A stretch of 64,000 nt of DNA, taken from positions 1,178,001-1,242,000 of the forward strand of contig CM039464.1 in NCBI GenBank assembly GCA_022414725.1. The letters are read 5' to 3'. The notes below the pieces were generated by a model. That model was not told the DNA's origin. It was given only the letters and a program-made list of their open reading frames with translations, and searched no databases. Positions 43,420-53,600 of this stretch are shown here, piece after piece (position 1 is the stretch's first letter; each line of letters starts with the position of its first letter). A program made the translations under genes and the position numbers. This DNA is from Microglena sp. YARC (Eukaryota; Chlorophyta; Chlorophyceae; Chlamydomonadales; Chlamydomonadaceae).

Positions 43420-46332
43420 CTGAAATCGGCAAAGTTGTAAAAAATGGCATAGTGGTTGTATTGTCAACCTGAAATGTGCGTGATGGTGGTGGTGGGGGGA
43501 TTGGGAGGAGTGGGTGTGGTGGTGGTAGGAGTGGTAGTGGGGGTCTACACCACTACCATCACTACGCCAATATGCCATCACCATCAATCAAATGGTATTG
43601 GACAGTATCCCTCAACTCAACAGTGATACCCTTGGGGATGAGGAGTGGTAGTGGTAGGAGTAGGTGGTGTTTGGGCGTGATAGTGATGGGAGGAGGATTG
43701 GGAAAGGAAGTAGGATTGAGAGGAGTGGTAGAAGGAGGAGTGGTGGTGGTAGGAGTGGTAGTGGGGGTCTACACCACCCTACATCACCATCAATCATTTT
43801 ACATTGGACAGTGTCCCTCACCTTAACAGAGATACCCTTAGGGATGGTCATCACTCGGGGGTTACTGTAACCAACGTTCAAAGTCAACTGGTCACCGGCA
43901 ACAGTAGACCTGTATCCAGTTCCAACCAGCACCAGTGTCTTGGAGAATCCCTCAGACACTCCGACCACCATGTTGTTTGCCAAGGACCTGTCAGGTGGGA
44001 GGGCAAACGAGGTTAGGGGGGGTGGGGGGGGGGGGGCAAGGGGGGATTAGAATCCCTCTTACACTCCGACCACCATGTTGTCTGCCAAGGACCTGAGAGG
44101 TGAGGGGGCCAAGGAGGTTAGGGGTGGGGGGTGGGGCAAGGGGGGGATTGGAGGGGTGAGAGGTGAGGGGGTCGAAGACCTGTATCCGGTTGCAACCAGC
44201 ACCAGTGTCTTGGAGAATCCCTCGGACACTCCAACCACCATGTTGTTTGCCAAGGACCTGTCAGGTGAGGGGGCCAAGGAGGTTAGGGGTGGGGCCAGGG
44301 GAGGGGGGGGGGGGGGGGGGAAAGGACCTGCCAGGTCAGGGAATAGGCCAACTCAGGAGTTTGAGCATGGTTAGATGCATGGCTGTTCTTTACAGCTACG
44401 AACAGCAGCTTCTAGACAGCTCCCCTGACTGCCTAGTCAGCTAAACCTGATGCAACCTAATGCACCTTGAAGCTGACACAACCAGCTTTCCTTAAGTCGA
44501 TATCAGGAGGCTTGGCCCAGTGGCTGACCCAGGGAGCTGCCTAAACGCTGCTGCTACAGCTTAAAAGAAAAGCTATGATTACATGGCTCAAGCCTGATTT
44601 GCTTGAGGATGAAGAGTCGGGGGTTTGACTCTTCATTTGCTTGAGGATGAAGAGTCAAACCAATCTGGTCTACCACTAGACCATTGAATATCGCTGAAAG
44701 GGGCTTTGCAGCTCTATGTAGCTGAGCCAACCACAGTACCCGCATTCTTCAATTATAAAATATGATATCCAGTCTATTAGTACAATCATTGACATCCCGT
44801 TGCGACTAATGGCTCGATGGTAGAGCTCGTTGAAACAAGGTGCGGGGTTCAAATCCTTACACGTGCCCTTCTGTGTTTGCGGTCGCTGTCACCCGCCATG
44901 GTATCTTTCATCAGGTAAAGCAGCAGCCTGATATCTAGCGCTGTAAGACAGGGCTCCCTTGATACCTCGCCTAACCAGGCGATATCATTACTTCTTTTTA
45001 GTGGGATGGCGTAGAGTAGTGGTGTGTGTTTATGTTTGGATGTGCATGGTGCAAGGATGGATGGTGCATGGGGCCGTGCATGGGACATTTCATTCCAGTC
45101 ATTCATCAACCTAGGCAACTGTTCTAGATACCCAGATTCACTGTGCCATTTATGGGTTACTTCTGGCAGCTTCACGCCAGCTCCAACAGCTAGCAACTGG
45201 GCCAAACACAAACTTTCAGCTGCATTGGAATGCTTGTCGTATCAGCTTTCAGACACACTGGCCAGATTCAGGTTTGGATCAAGGACAGGGAAAGGGAGCT
45301 GCCTAGAAGCTACTACACAAAGTCAAAATAAGGAACAGTCAAAACTCCACATCAACTAGTGAAGCTGAATATTGTTTCCCTCTATGTTGCAGGGCATGCC
45401 ACTGTTTCTTTTTTGGGTGACCCATAGCAAATTCTAGGCAGCTCCTTCCCCTGGTCCTTTGGTCAAACCTGAATCCAGCCAGTGCTTCTGAAAGCTGATA
45501 CGACAAGCATTCCAATGCAGCTGAAACTTAGGGTACGACCCAGTTGCTGGCCATTGGAGCTGGAGGGAAGCTGCCACAAGTAGCCCATAAATGGCACAGT
45601 GAATTTGGGCTAATGTGTCAAGAGACGAGTTCTAGGCAGCTCCTTTCCCTGGTCCTCTGATCAAACCTGAAGCTAGCTAATGTGTCAAGAGACACGAGGG
45701 GCATTCCAATACAGCTGAAAGCTTCGGGATTGACTCAATGTCTGCCTCATGGAGCTGACTGGAAGACTGGGACAAATATATAACCTGTCTTGTGTGCTTC
45801 ATGGTTTCTGTGGGTTATGCATGGGGGGGGGGCTTGGAATCGGAAGACAGTGACCAGCCCAGAGAAAAATACATATAACAATTCAAATTCATAAGTCAAG
45901 ACCAGTTAATGAAAACCTTGCTTTCAGCCCAGGGTTTTCTTGTTGGCTTCTCCCAGCAGCTTCTTGGCAAACACTGCGCCGGTCTCTGGGCCACACCAAA
46001 CTATTTTGGCAGTTCTGGACAGCAGATCATGCCAGCTCCAAGGTGCTCGACTTTGCGCCAGGTTAGATGAGCTGCCTAGAAGCTGCTGCTGGTAGCTCAA
46101 AAGAAAAACACCGATCCTAACAGCCTTCGGGATGCTACCAGCAGCTTTGTTGTCCCCTCAAACAACCCCAGGAGACTGTCAACTGGCACACACAAAAAAC
46201 AACTTTCATATTGTTGCAAATGTACCACAAGTAGCACCATAGGGGCTTAGCATAGCGTTTGGTCAACAAGGGCACTCCCAAGGGTTGTGTCATAGTATTT
46301 TCAACCAGGCACAGCCATCACTGTATCAAGGC

Positions 46333-46377
<45 letters not shown>

Positions 46378-49300
46378 CAAAACCTTAAATATAAGCTTAA
46401 GGGTTGCGTAAAAATATTAAATATAAGCTTGTAAGCTTGAAAGCGGTCATACCTGCTCAGGCCATGCTGGGCCATTCCCATGCGGGTGTCCTCAGTCTTA
46501 GACACATTCAGGATACCATCAGCCTGCACGCAAAGTAAATGAATAATTGATTAAATAATAAATAATTAGTTAATAAGATAAATAAATAATTAACGGAGCC
46601 CACATCAGGGCTGTGAGATATTGATGCGCATGTATGTGAGATATTGATGCGTGCGTATGTGAGATATTGATGCGTACGTATGTGAGATATTGATGCGTAT
46701 GTATGTGAGATATTGATGCGTACGTATGTGAGATATTGATGAGTATGTATTTGAGAACATATTTTACAATATTATTTGCCAGCACACATACGTCCAAAAA
46801 TAGAACGATGGATTTTGTTTTTTTGTTATTGAAAACGACAAACGATGTTTCCTGGAAGATTATTTCACCTCAGCCAGCCAATAGGTCAAGTCCCAAGATT
46901 TCAACATTTTTGGAAGGGTGATGCTGCCAGCTTCCACACGCGCAATCTTGCTTAAACTGTACATGCTAATTTGCAGAGAAACACACAGAAGATTTTTATG
47001 AGCCCATTCAATTGTATGGGCTTCAACCATCAAGATAATTTTGGAACAGCCCCCCCCCCCCTTCTGGGAAGGAGCCCCCAGGGTCACCCCGGTGTCCGTC
47101 CGTAAGTAACTGGCTCCGGTCAGCTCAATTCCATTGCTACCACTCTCCGCCTATTTCCCACGTCGCAAGCGACGCTGTCTAGAACATATGCATGCTCCAT
47201 AAGTAGGAAGTTAACTAGCTGGGTCTCCCTACACTAGCCCTGGACTCTGTGTGTGCGTGTTTGCGTGAGTGTGTGTGTATGTGCGTGCTCCTGGGTGTGT
47301 GTGTTCGAGTGTGTAAGTGTGTATCTGTGTGTATGCGTGTATGTGCGTGTGTAAGTGTGTGTGTGTATCTGTGTGTGCGCGTGTTGGACAGGATCGGTTG
47401 TGATGTGGCGGAGCTTTTCCTACTCAGAACGAGAGTGTAGGAGCCTTTCGGCGGCGGGAGGAGCTGACCCATGAATCATGCATTAACAAATGCACAACCT
47501 TGCTTTAGATTTGAGTGGGTAGCAATTCTAGAAGCTGCTCCTTGTAGCTGAAAGGAAAAGCTCGTGGCTAACAAGAAAGTCTCTATCCGTCCTGTCTCCG
47601 CTGCCTCCCCACACACAGCAAATATGATTTACCTCCCAATGAGATAGCTACCCCCTCTGCGACCCCACATTATTGTACACCCTATACAGGAGTAGTGTAC
47701 CCCATACTTAAAACCCCACTGTACCCCCACTGTGCTGCCCCCCCTATTTTTAACCCCGTGGTACCCCCATTTTACTGTACACCCTACACTGTAGTACTGT
47801 AACCCCTATTCACACCACTGCACCCCTACACTTTAGCCCCTACAATGGAGTACTGCAAACTCCCTGTACTATCCACATGACACACATGACTTCCTGTACT
47901 ACTATTACTTCACCTTCCTGCACTCACCAAACGACCCCTGTAATACTACTAATGCACCCCCCTGTACTCTTCACATGAATCCCTTTACTTCTACTAAAGC
48001 ACCCCCCATGTACTACCCACATGACTCCCTGCGCTACTATTACCCCCCCCCCCCTTTTACTGCCCACATGACTCCCTTTACTTCTACTAAAGCCCCCCCC
48101 ATGTACTACCTCCATGACTCCTGCACAACTATTACCCCCCCCCCCCCCCTCTTGGGGGCGAGCCCTTTAGGGTCAAATATGGTCACAAAAAAACATTTGT
48201 GTAACCATATTTAGAGAGAGCAATAGCAAACACCCCCTTTACTGCCCACATGACCCACCTGCTTGAAAGCCACCTGGGAGAGGAATGTAGCCTCAAGCTC
48301 ACCCAAAGGGCCCTGGGTACAACAAGTGCATACGAGTGAGATAGAAGCTGGCGCATTTTAGTGATCCTTATTTTCTTTGTTGCTTTGTATTCAGGTTCTG
48401 CGGTATGTGTTAAGGCTGTGAGGTATGGATGTGAGGTGTGAGGTGTGGCTGCGAGGTATGGCTGTGACTCTGTGAGGTGTTGGGTGTGGGTGCGAGGTAT
48501 GGCTGTGAGGTGTGGGTATGAGTTCTGGGGTATAGGTGTGAGGATCGGGTGCGAGGTATGGCTGTAATGTGTGGGTGTAAGGTATGGCTGTGAGGTATGG
48601 GTATGAGTTTTGGGGTATGGGTGTGAGGTGTGGGTGCCAGGTATGGCTGTGAGGTATGGGTCAAGGTATGGCTGTGAGGTGTGGGTATAAGTTTTGGGGT
48701 ATGGGTGTAAGGTGTGGGGTGTCGGTGCGAGGTATGGCTGTGAGGTGCGGACATGAGTTTAGGGGTGTGAGTGTGGGGTATGGCTGTGAGGTGTGGGAGT
48801 GCGTTTAGGGTGTGTGTGCGTTTTGGGTGTGTAGTGCGGGTGTGCGTTTTGGGTGGGAGGTGTGTGTGTGTGGGGGGGGGGCGAGTGGAAGACAGGAACA
48901 GGGCCAGATATAGGATTACACCATCTCCCCAAGCAAGCAGGTAGAGGTAGCTGGATAATGGTAGATGGCCCCATCTACTGGGTTTGGATGTCGCAAATCT
49001 GCGAGTGTTCTGGGAAATGTTCAATTGTGCACGTGCGGCTGGACAAGTAATGTTGACTGTATCGAACTTTATCATGGATGCAATCGAGAATGGTAGAGAG
49101 AAGACAGGTGAGGGGGGTGGGGGGGGTGGGGAGGATAGGGGGGGGGGGCAGGGTGGGGGGGGGTTGAGGTTGGTGAGGGGGGGGCCAAGAGGGCAATTGT
49201 ACACATCAGTAGACCAAGCCAGCTGCTGACTAATGCATCGCGACCAGCCCCGTAATGCATCGTTCTGGCAATCGGATGGACTGCTCATCATTTCGCGAGC

Positions 49301-49698
49301 TCGTCAAGGTGTTAGAGGCTCACCACCGCCATGACCGTCACAATCAAGTTCTCCACCACAGGATAGGTGCAAAAAATGCGGAGCAGTAAATCGGGACCGC
49401 AGGCGATCGAAGTAAGCATTGATATCGAATTTCTTCTTAACAAGCGCAAGTCTCACGTTCAGAGCAGCCGAAAACAAAGCTTCCAAAATCCCGACCCTGA
49501 ACTGCCCAGGCCGCCGCAATTATAGCAGTATCGCACCTTAACCTTCAAGTGCTCGCCCTTGATGGTTACAGTGACACCCTTGGGTATGGGGATAGGCTTG
49601 GAGCCAATACGAGACTCGCGAGCCACGACGGACAGGTTCACCCTGGTGAACGCGGCGCGCTGGCAGGTGCCATTGGCAAAGGCTCGTTGCTGCAACAT
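43267..49698 (-). CDS. RPL6: Plastid 50S ribosomal protein L6 (uL6c), nuclear gene, last exon not found
   Basis: uL6 is a large-subunit protein near the peptidyl-transferase side of the ribosome, here for the plastid. Exons on the minus strand are 49,698-49,537, 48,312-48,259, 46,523-46,453, 43,987-43,822 and 43,419-43,267. Phases agree throughout and give 202 codons. Landmarks match bacterial/plastid L6: [84 protein letters not shown] and [16 protein letters not shown]. The first 25 or so residues ([20 protein letters not shown]) are a short, Arg/Ala-rich, acid-free leader consistent with a transit peptide. The usual few C-terminal residues are missing and presumably lie in one more exon. 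Confidence 0.93.
43451..43478 (-). repeat. Echo of the L6 exon-5 acceptor and start
   Basis: The minus strand reads ATTTCAGGTTGACAATACAACC, a degraded copy of the exon-5 acceptor and first codons, on the intron side of the real exon. Confidence 0.8.
43580..43645 (-). repeat. Echo of the L6 exon-4 end and donor
   Basis: The minus strand encodes [20 protein letters not shown], matching exon 4 IPKGISVK plus the first intron bases (GTGAGGGACACTGTCC). The donor is mutated here to TTGAGGG. Confidence 0.85.
43822..43987 (-). CDS. RPL6: L6 exon 4
   Basis: Acceptor CCTGACAG|G and donor GTTAAG|GTGAGG. One base completes an Arg codon, then [14 protein letters not shown] through [10 protein letters not shown] follows. 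It is the only copy of this region with the complete frame. Confidence 0.93.
44050..44262 (-). repeat. Two echoes of the L6 exon-4 acceptor and start
   Basis: A short copy (44,054-44,095: [13 protein letters not shown]) and a longer one (44,177-44,262: [20 protein letters not shown] plus VATGYRS) lie upstream of the real exon. Each is preceded by C-rich tracts on the minus strand. The longer copy loses the frame after YRS. Confidence 0.88.
44585..44707 (-). mobile_element. SINE family A head fragment, rearranged
   Basis: Contains CTTGAGGATGAAGAGTC twice and, on the minus strand, TGGTCTAGTGGTAGACC followed by a broken B-box region. It is a partial copy with an internal duplication. Confidence 0.7.
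44806..44997 (+). mobile_element. tRNA-derived SINE family B
   Basis: A box TGGCTCGATGGTAGAGC and perfect B box GGTTCAAATCC. The tail ACCAGGCGATATCATTAC is shared with both families. Confidence 0.82.
45118..45612. repeat. Large inverted repeat (foldback) in L6 intron 3
   Basis: Arms of about 185 bp (45,118-45,310 and 45,425-45,612) are inverted copies, pairing GCATTGGAATGCTTGTCGTA with TACGACAAGCATTCCAATGC. They are separated by a loop of about 115 bp. The arms contain the GAGCTGCCTAGAAGCT motif that is dispersed in the window. Confidence 0.85.
46336..46376 (+). repeat. Poly-G run
   Basis: About 40 consecutive G in L6 intron 3 (poly-C in the sense of the gene). Confidence 0.9.
46453..46523 (-). 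CDS. RPL6: L6 exon 3
   Basis: Acceptor GCGTGCAG|GCTG and donor GAGCAG|GTATGA enclose 71 nt encoding [20 protein letters not shown] and GLS, ending in phase 2. Confidence 0.92.
46610..46755 (+). repeat. 23-bp minisatellite, six copies
   Basis: Units of GAGATATTGATGCGTACGTAT followed by GT, in L6 intron 2. Confidence 0.9.
46760..47230. other. L6 intron 2, nothing recognised
   Basis: Unique sequence with one short poly-C run (47,050). A (GT)n-rich tract follows at 47,248-47,385. Confidence 0.5.
47640..48135 (+). repeat. TACTACCCACATGACTCCC minisatellite
   Basis: Irregular 40-100 bp units with TGTACTAC(C/T)CACATGACTCC and poly-C. They include copies of TACTGCCCACATGAC, which also lies just beyond the L6 exon-2 donor (48,240-48,254), so this array is probably a donor-side echo that kept only intronic sequence. 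Confidence 0.75.
48259..48312 (-). CDS. RPL6: L6 exon 2
   Basis: An 18-codon exon: acceptor TACCCAG|GGCC, donor AAGCAG|GTGGGT, encoding [18 protein letters not shown]. It continues KVK of exon 1 exactly as in other L6 proteins (KVKGPxGEL). Confidence 0.92.
48415..48870 (+). repeat. GTGAGGTATGGCTGTGAGG minisatellite
   Basis: Irregular units of about 30-60 bp in L6 intron 1. The open frames on the opposite strand are low-complexity. Confidence 0.88.
49537..49698 (-). CDS. RPL6: L6 exon 1 (start codon and leader)
   Basis: ATG at 49,698, donor GTTAAG|GTGCGA, 54 codons. The leader is followed by [17 protein letters not shown]. The start is the only ATG that gives a short leader before the conserved ESRIG. 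Confidence 0.9.
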
Positions 49699-50398
49699 GA
49701 TGGATTAGGAGAGTGGACGACGCCCGTGTGTGAAGGCTAGATAAGGTGAGGTACAGACGTACTGGGTGACATATTGGAAAGAGTACTCGGGCGGCAAAGA
49801 AATAGAGGGCGGCAACGAAGCCACGCCACCTGCCCCCCCCCCCCCCCCCCCCCCCAGGCCTAGTTCGCCCTACTACCTAGAGTAGGCTAGGTTCACTCTG
49901 ATCAGGACCCTTACTCTGATCACCAGGGCGCTGATCACCCACCCGCGGGCTTCAAACGAAGGTAGTAGGAAGCTGGCCAAAGCGCAGCCCCCACTCACCC
50001 TACCCACCCCACCCCAGACTTCAAAAGCAGCACGCGATCCTGCGTGTCAGAGACGCACCATCACTCCCACCAGAAGCTCGCATACCAGATCAAGTTATTC
50101 ATCTGTATCCCTCGTCCCCGTTAGCGTTTTATTCTGGCACAAGATCAGGCCCGACGCTCTGACTAGATAGATAAAACCAGGGAATTGAACAACCGACTTC
50201 CTGACCCATTGGCGCTATCGGCCAGGCTACTTACTTTTTAGACCTCCTCGTACCTCTCTACTATACCCTGGGCAAACGGCTCGCCTTGTAAATCGCCCCC
50301 CACGAAACCAAAACCCGAGCTGGTACAGTTTCGACACCACCCTTCACCCAACACCATAAAACTGACGATAGGTCGACTTTCAGAGTCTCTGCCTGACC
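49699..50398. promoter_or_regulatory. Shared 700-bp intergenic region of two divergent genes
   Basis: L6 starts leftward at 49,698 and the F-box/ankyrin gene rightward at 50,399. The region has a poly-C run (49,832-49,856) and repeats of ACTCTGATCA (about 49,896-49,935). I see no clear TATA box. A bidirectional promoter is inferred from geometry only. Confidence 0.5.
50165..50245 (-). other. Possible tRNA-derived remnant
   Basis: The minus strand has GGTTGTTCAATTCCC, near a B box, and TGGCCGATAGCGCC upstream, near an A box. I could not fold a full cloverleaf. Confidence 0.25.
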
Positions 50399-50610
50399 AT
50401 GGCTACAACAACTACGGATACAACAAGCCTTGTTGAACACCCTACTGCTGACACTAGACAAGAGCTGGATTTGAATCAGCTGGCTCCTTTCAGTGATGAC
50501 ACAGTCGCAGCCAAGGATGCTCTTGACGAGCTTCCCATGCAGCTTTGGTGCCAAGTTATTGGACACATAGATAATCCTCGGGACCTCTCTTCTCTGACAG
50601 CTGTGTGCAG
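50399..50610 (+). CDS. F-box/ankyrin gene exon 1 (F-box)
   Basis: ATG at 50,399 and donor GTGCAG|GTGAGC, phase 2. The N-terminus is Thr-rich, followed by the F-box-like helix set. The match is by pattern only (L-P-x-x-x-W ... V-I-x-x-I ... L-S-S-L-x-x-V-C-R). Confidence 0.8.
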
Positions 50611-53600
50611 GTGAGCAGCTTGTGCACCCAGGCTCACGTGTGGGCCATACACTGAGCCACAAACACTGAAACAAGTACACATATTGGTGCTGCTTCACAG
50701 CCCTGAGGTGTGTTCCAAGGTATTGGTCACATAAATAATCCTCATTCCAAGTTATTAGCTGTGTGCAAGTATGTAGCTTCCTGATTCAGGCACTTGTGTG
50801 GGCCACCCTCCACCACCTCCCATCACCCTCCATCACCCTCCCCCTTCCACTCTCCACCACCCTCCACCACCTCCCATCACCCTCCATCACCCTCCCCCTT
50901 CCACTCCCCGCCACTCTCCACATTCATCACCCTCCATCACCCTCCCCTTCCATTCTCCACCACCCTCCACCACCCTCCCCCTTCCACTCTCCACCACCCT
51001 CCACCACCTTCCATCACCCTCCACCACCCTCTCCCTTCCACTCCCCACCACCCTCCACCACCTTCCATCACCCTCCACCACCCTCCCCCTTCCACTCCCA
51101 CCACCCTCCACCACCTTCCATCACCCTCCATCACCCTCCCCTTCCACTCTCCACCTCCCTCCACCACCTTCCATCACCCTCCATCACCTCCCCTTCCACT
51201 CTCCACCATCCTCCACCAACTTCCATCAGCCTCCATCACCCTCCCCCTTCCACTCTCCACCACCCTCCACCACCTTCCATCACCTTCCATCACCCTCACC
51301 CTTCCACTCTCCACCACCCTCCTCCACCTTCCATCACCCTCCATCACCCTCACCCTTCCACTCTCACACACCTCCACCACCTTCCATCATCCTCCATCAC
51401 TCTCACCCTTCCACTCCCCACCACCCTCCACCACCTTCCATCACCCTCCATCACCCTCCCCCTTCCACTCTCCACCACTCTCCACCACCCTCCACCACCT
51501 TCCATCACCCTCCATCACCCTCACCCTTCCACTCTCCACCACCCTCCACCACCTTCCATCACCCTCCATCACCCTTCCCTTCACTCTCCACCACCCTCCA
51601 CCACCTTCCATCACCCTCCACCACCCCCTTCCACTCTACGCCACCCTCCACCACCCTCCACCACTTCCATCACCCTCCACCACCATCCCCCTCCCACCCT
51701 CCACCATCCCGAGGAATTTACACACACACTTCGGAAGCAAATGTAGATACTCCACCCTCCATCACCCTCCACCACCATCCTCCTTACAGCCTCCACCATC
51801 CCAAGGAATTTACACACATACTTAGGAAGCAAACATAGATACTCCACCCTCCATCACCCTCCACCACCACCCCCTCCCACCTCCACCATCCCGAAGAATT
51901 TACACACACACTTCGGAAGCAAACATAGATACTCCACCCTCCACCACCCTCCCTCTTCCACCCTCCACCATCCTCAGGAATTTGCACACACTACGGCGGC
52001 AAGCATAGATAATCCACCCTCTACCACCCTCCACCCCCCATCCGCTTCCACCCTACCCATTCAACTAGCTACCACCCTCCACAACCCTCCCCTGCCACCC
52101 TCCACCACCCTCCACCCTCCATTCCGCTTCCACCCTACCCATTCAACTCGCCACCACCCTCCATAACCCTCCCCCTGCACCCTCCACCACCCCCCACCTC
52201 CATCCGCTTCACCCTACCCATTCAACTCGCCACCACCTCCATAACCCTCCCCCTGCACCCTCCCACCCCCACCCTCCATCCGCTTCCACCCTACCATTCA
52301 ACTCGCCACCACCCTCCACAACCCTCCCCCTGCCACCCTCCACCACCCTCCACCCTCCATCCGCTTCCACCCTACCCATTCAACTAGCCACCACCCTCCA
52401 CAACCCTCCCCCTGCCACCCTCCACCACCCTCCACCCTCCATCCGCTTCCACCCTACCCATTCAACTCGCCACCACCCTTCACAACCCTCGCTCTTCCAC
52501 CCTCCACCACTTTCCCCTGCACACCCTCCACCATCCTCAGTATTTCCACACACTACGGCAGCAAGCAGGGATATTCCACCTCCACCACCCTGCACCTTTA
52601 TCCACCTCCCTCCACCCTCCACCTCCACCACCCTCCACCACCCTCCACCAACCTTCTTCAACCTTTCCCTCCACCCTCCACCCTCCACCCTCCACTCTCC
52701 ACCCTCCACCCTCCACCCTCCACCACCTCCGCCCTCCACCACCCTCCGCCTCCACCCTCACCCTCCACTCACCACCACCCTCCCCTCCGCCCCTCCACCC
52801 TCCCAGTGAAATGTATTCCCTAAGGCAGCAAGCATGGGGTACAAAGCCCTGGATCTAATGCTCCATCGGTCTTTTGGGCTTACCTGCGGGCGAGGGCCGA
52901 TGCGCATGCCTCCACCCTCCACCAACCTCCACCCACCACCAACCTCCACCCTCCCCAGTGATCTGTATTCCCTAAGGCAGCAAGCATGGGTACAAGCCCT
53001 GGGTCTAATGCTCCATCGGACTCCTGAGGCTTACCTGCGGGTGAGGGCCGATGCACATGTGTGGGATGCACGTCTGGTAAACACCCTCATGGAGCATTCC
53101 ACACAGAGGGAGCTTGAAAGCACTGCCCCTCCGTTGCTCCTGGCAGATTGGATGCGCACACGCTTTGGGCGGAAGACTTTGGCAGAGTACTTGGAGCTTG
53201 AGCAGGGCGGTTGGACAGGTGAGTGGTTGAATTGAATTGAAGTGTGGGGACTGTGGGGTGTGGGGTGGTGGTGGACTGCCTCTTCGTTGCTCCTGGCAGA
53301 TTGGATGCGCACATGCTTTGGGCGGAAGACTTGGAGCTTGAGCAGGGCGGTTAGACAGGTAAGTGGTAAAATTGGTTTGAATTAGTTTGACAGAGTAGTT
53401 GGAGCTTGAGCAGGGCGGTTGGCCAGGTAATTGGTTGAATTGGTTTGAACTGGTTTGGCAGAGTTCTTGGAGCTTGAGCAGGGCGGTTGGCCAGGTAAGT
53501 GGTTGAATTGGTTTGGCAGAGTACTTGGAGGTTGAGCAGGGCGGTTGGCCAGGTAAGTGTTGCATTGGTTTGAATTGGTTTGGCAGAGGGACAGGTGAGT

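Noticed and set aside
45024..45359. 111-codon plus-strand frame
   Set aside because: Lies in one arm of an inverted repeat; the other arm does not preserve it.
48984..49107. Plus-strand exon-like frame in L6 intron 1 ending before GTGAGG
   Set aside because: A single short frame with one plausible donor but no partner exon or motif.
50763..51838. Three plus-strand frames of 327-346 codons, rich in His, Pro and Ser
   Set aside because: All three frames are open at once because the repeat CCACCCTCCAC lacks the bases for stop codons. The region lies inside an intron.
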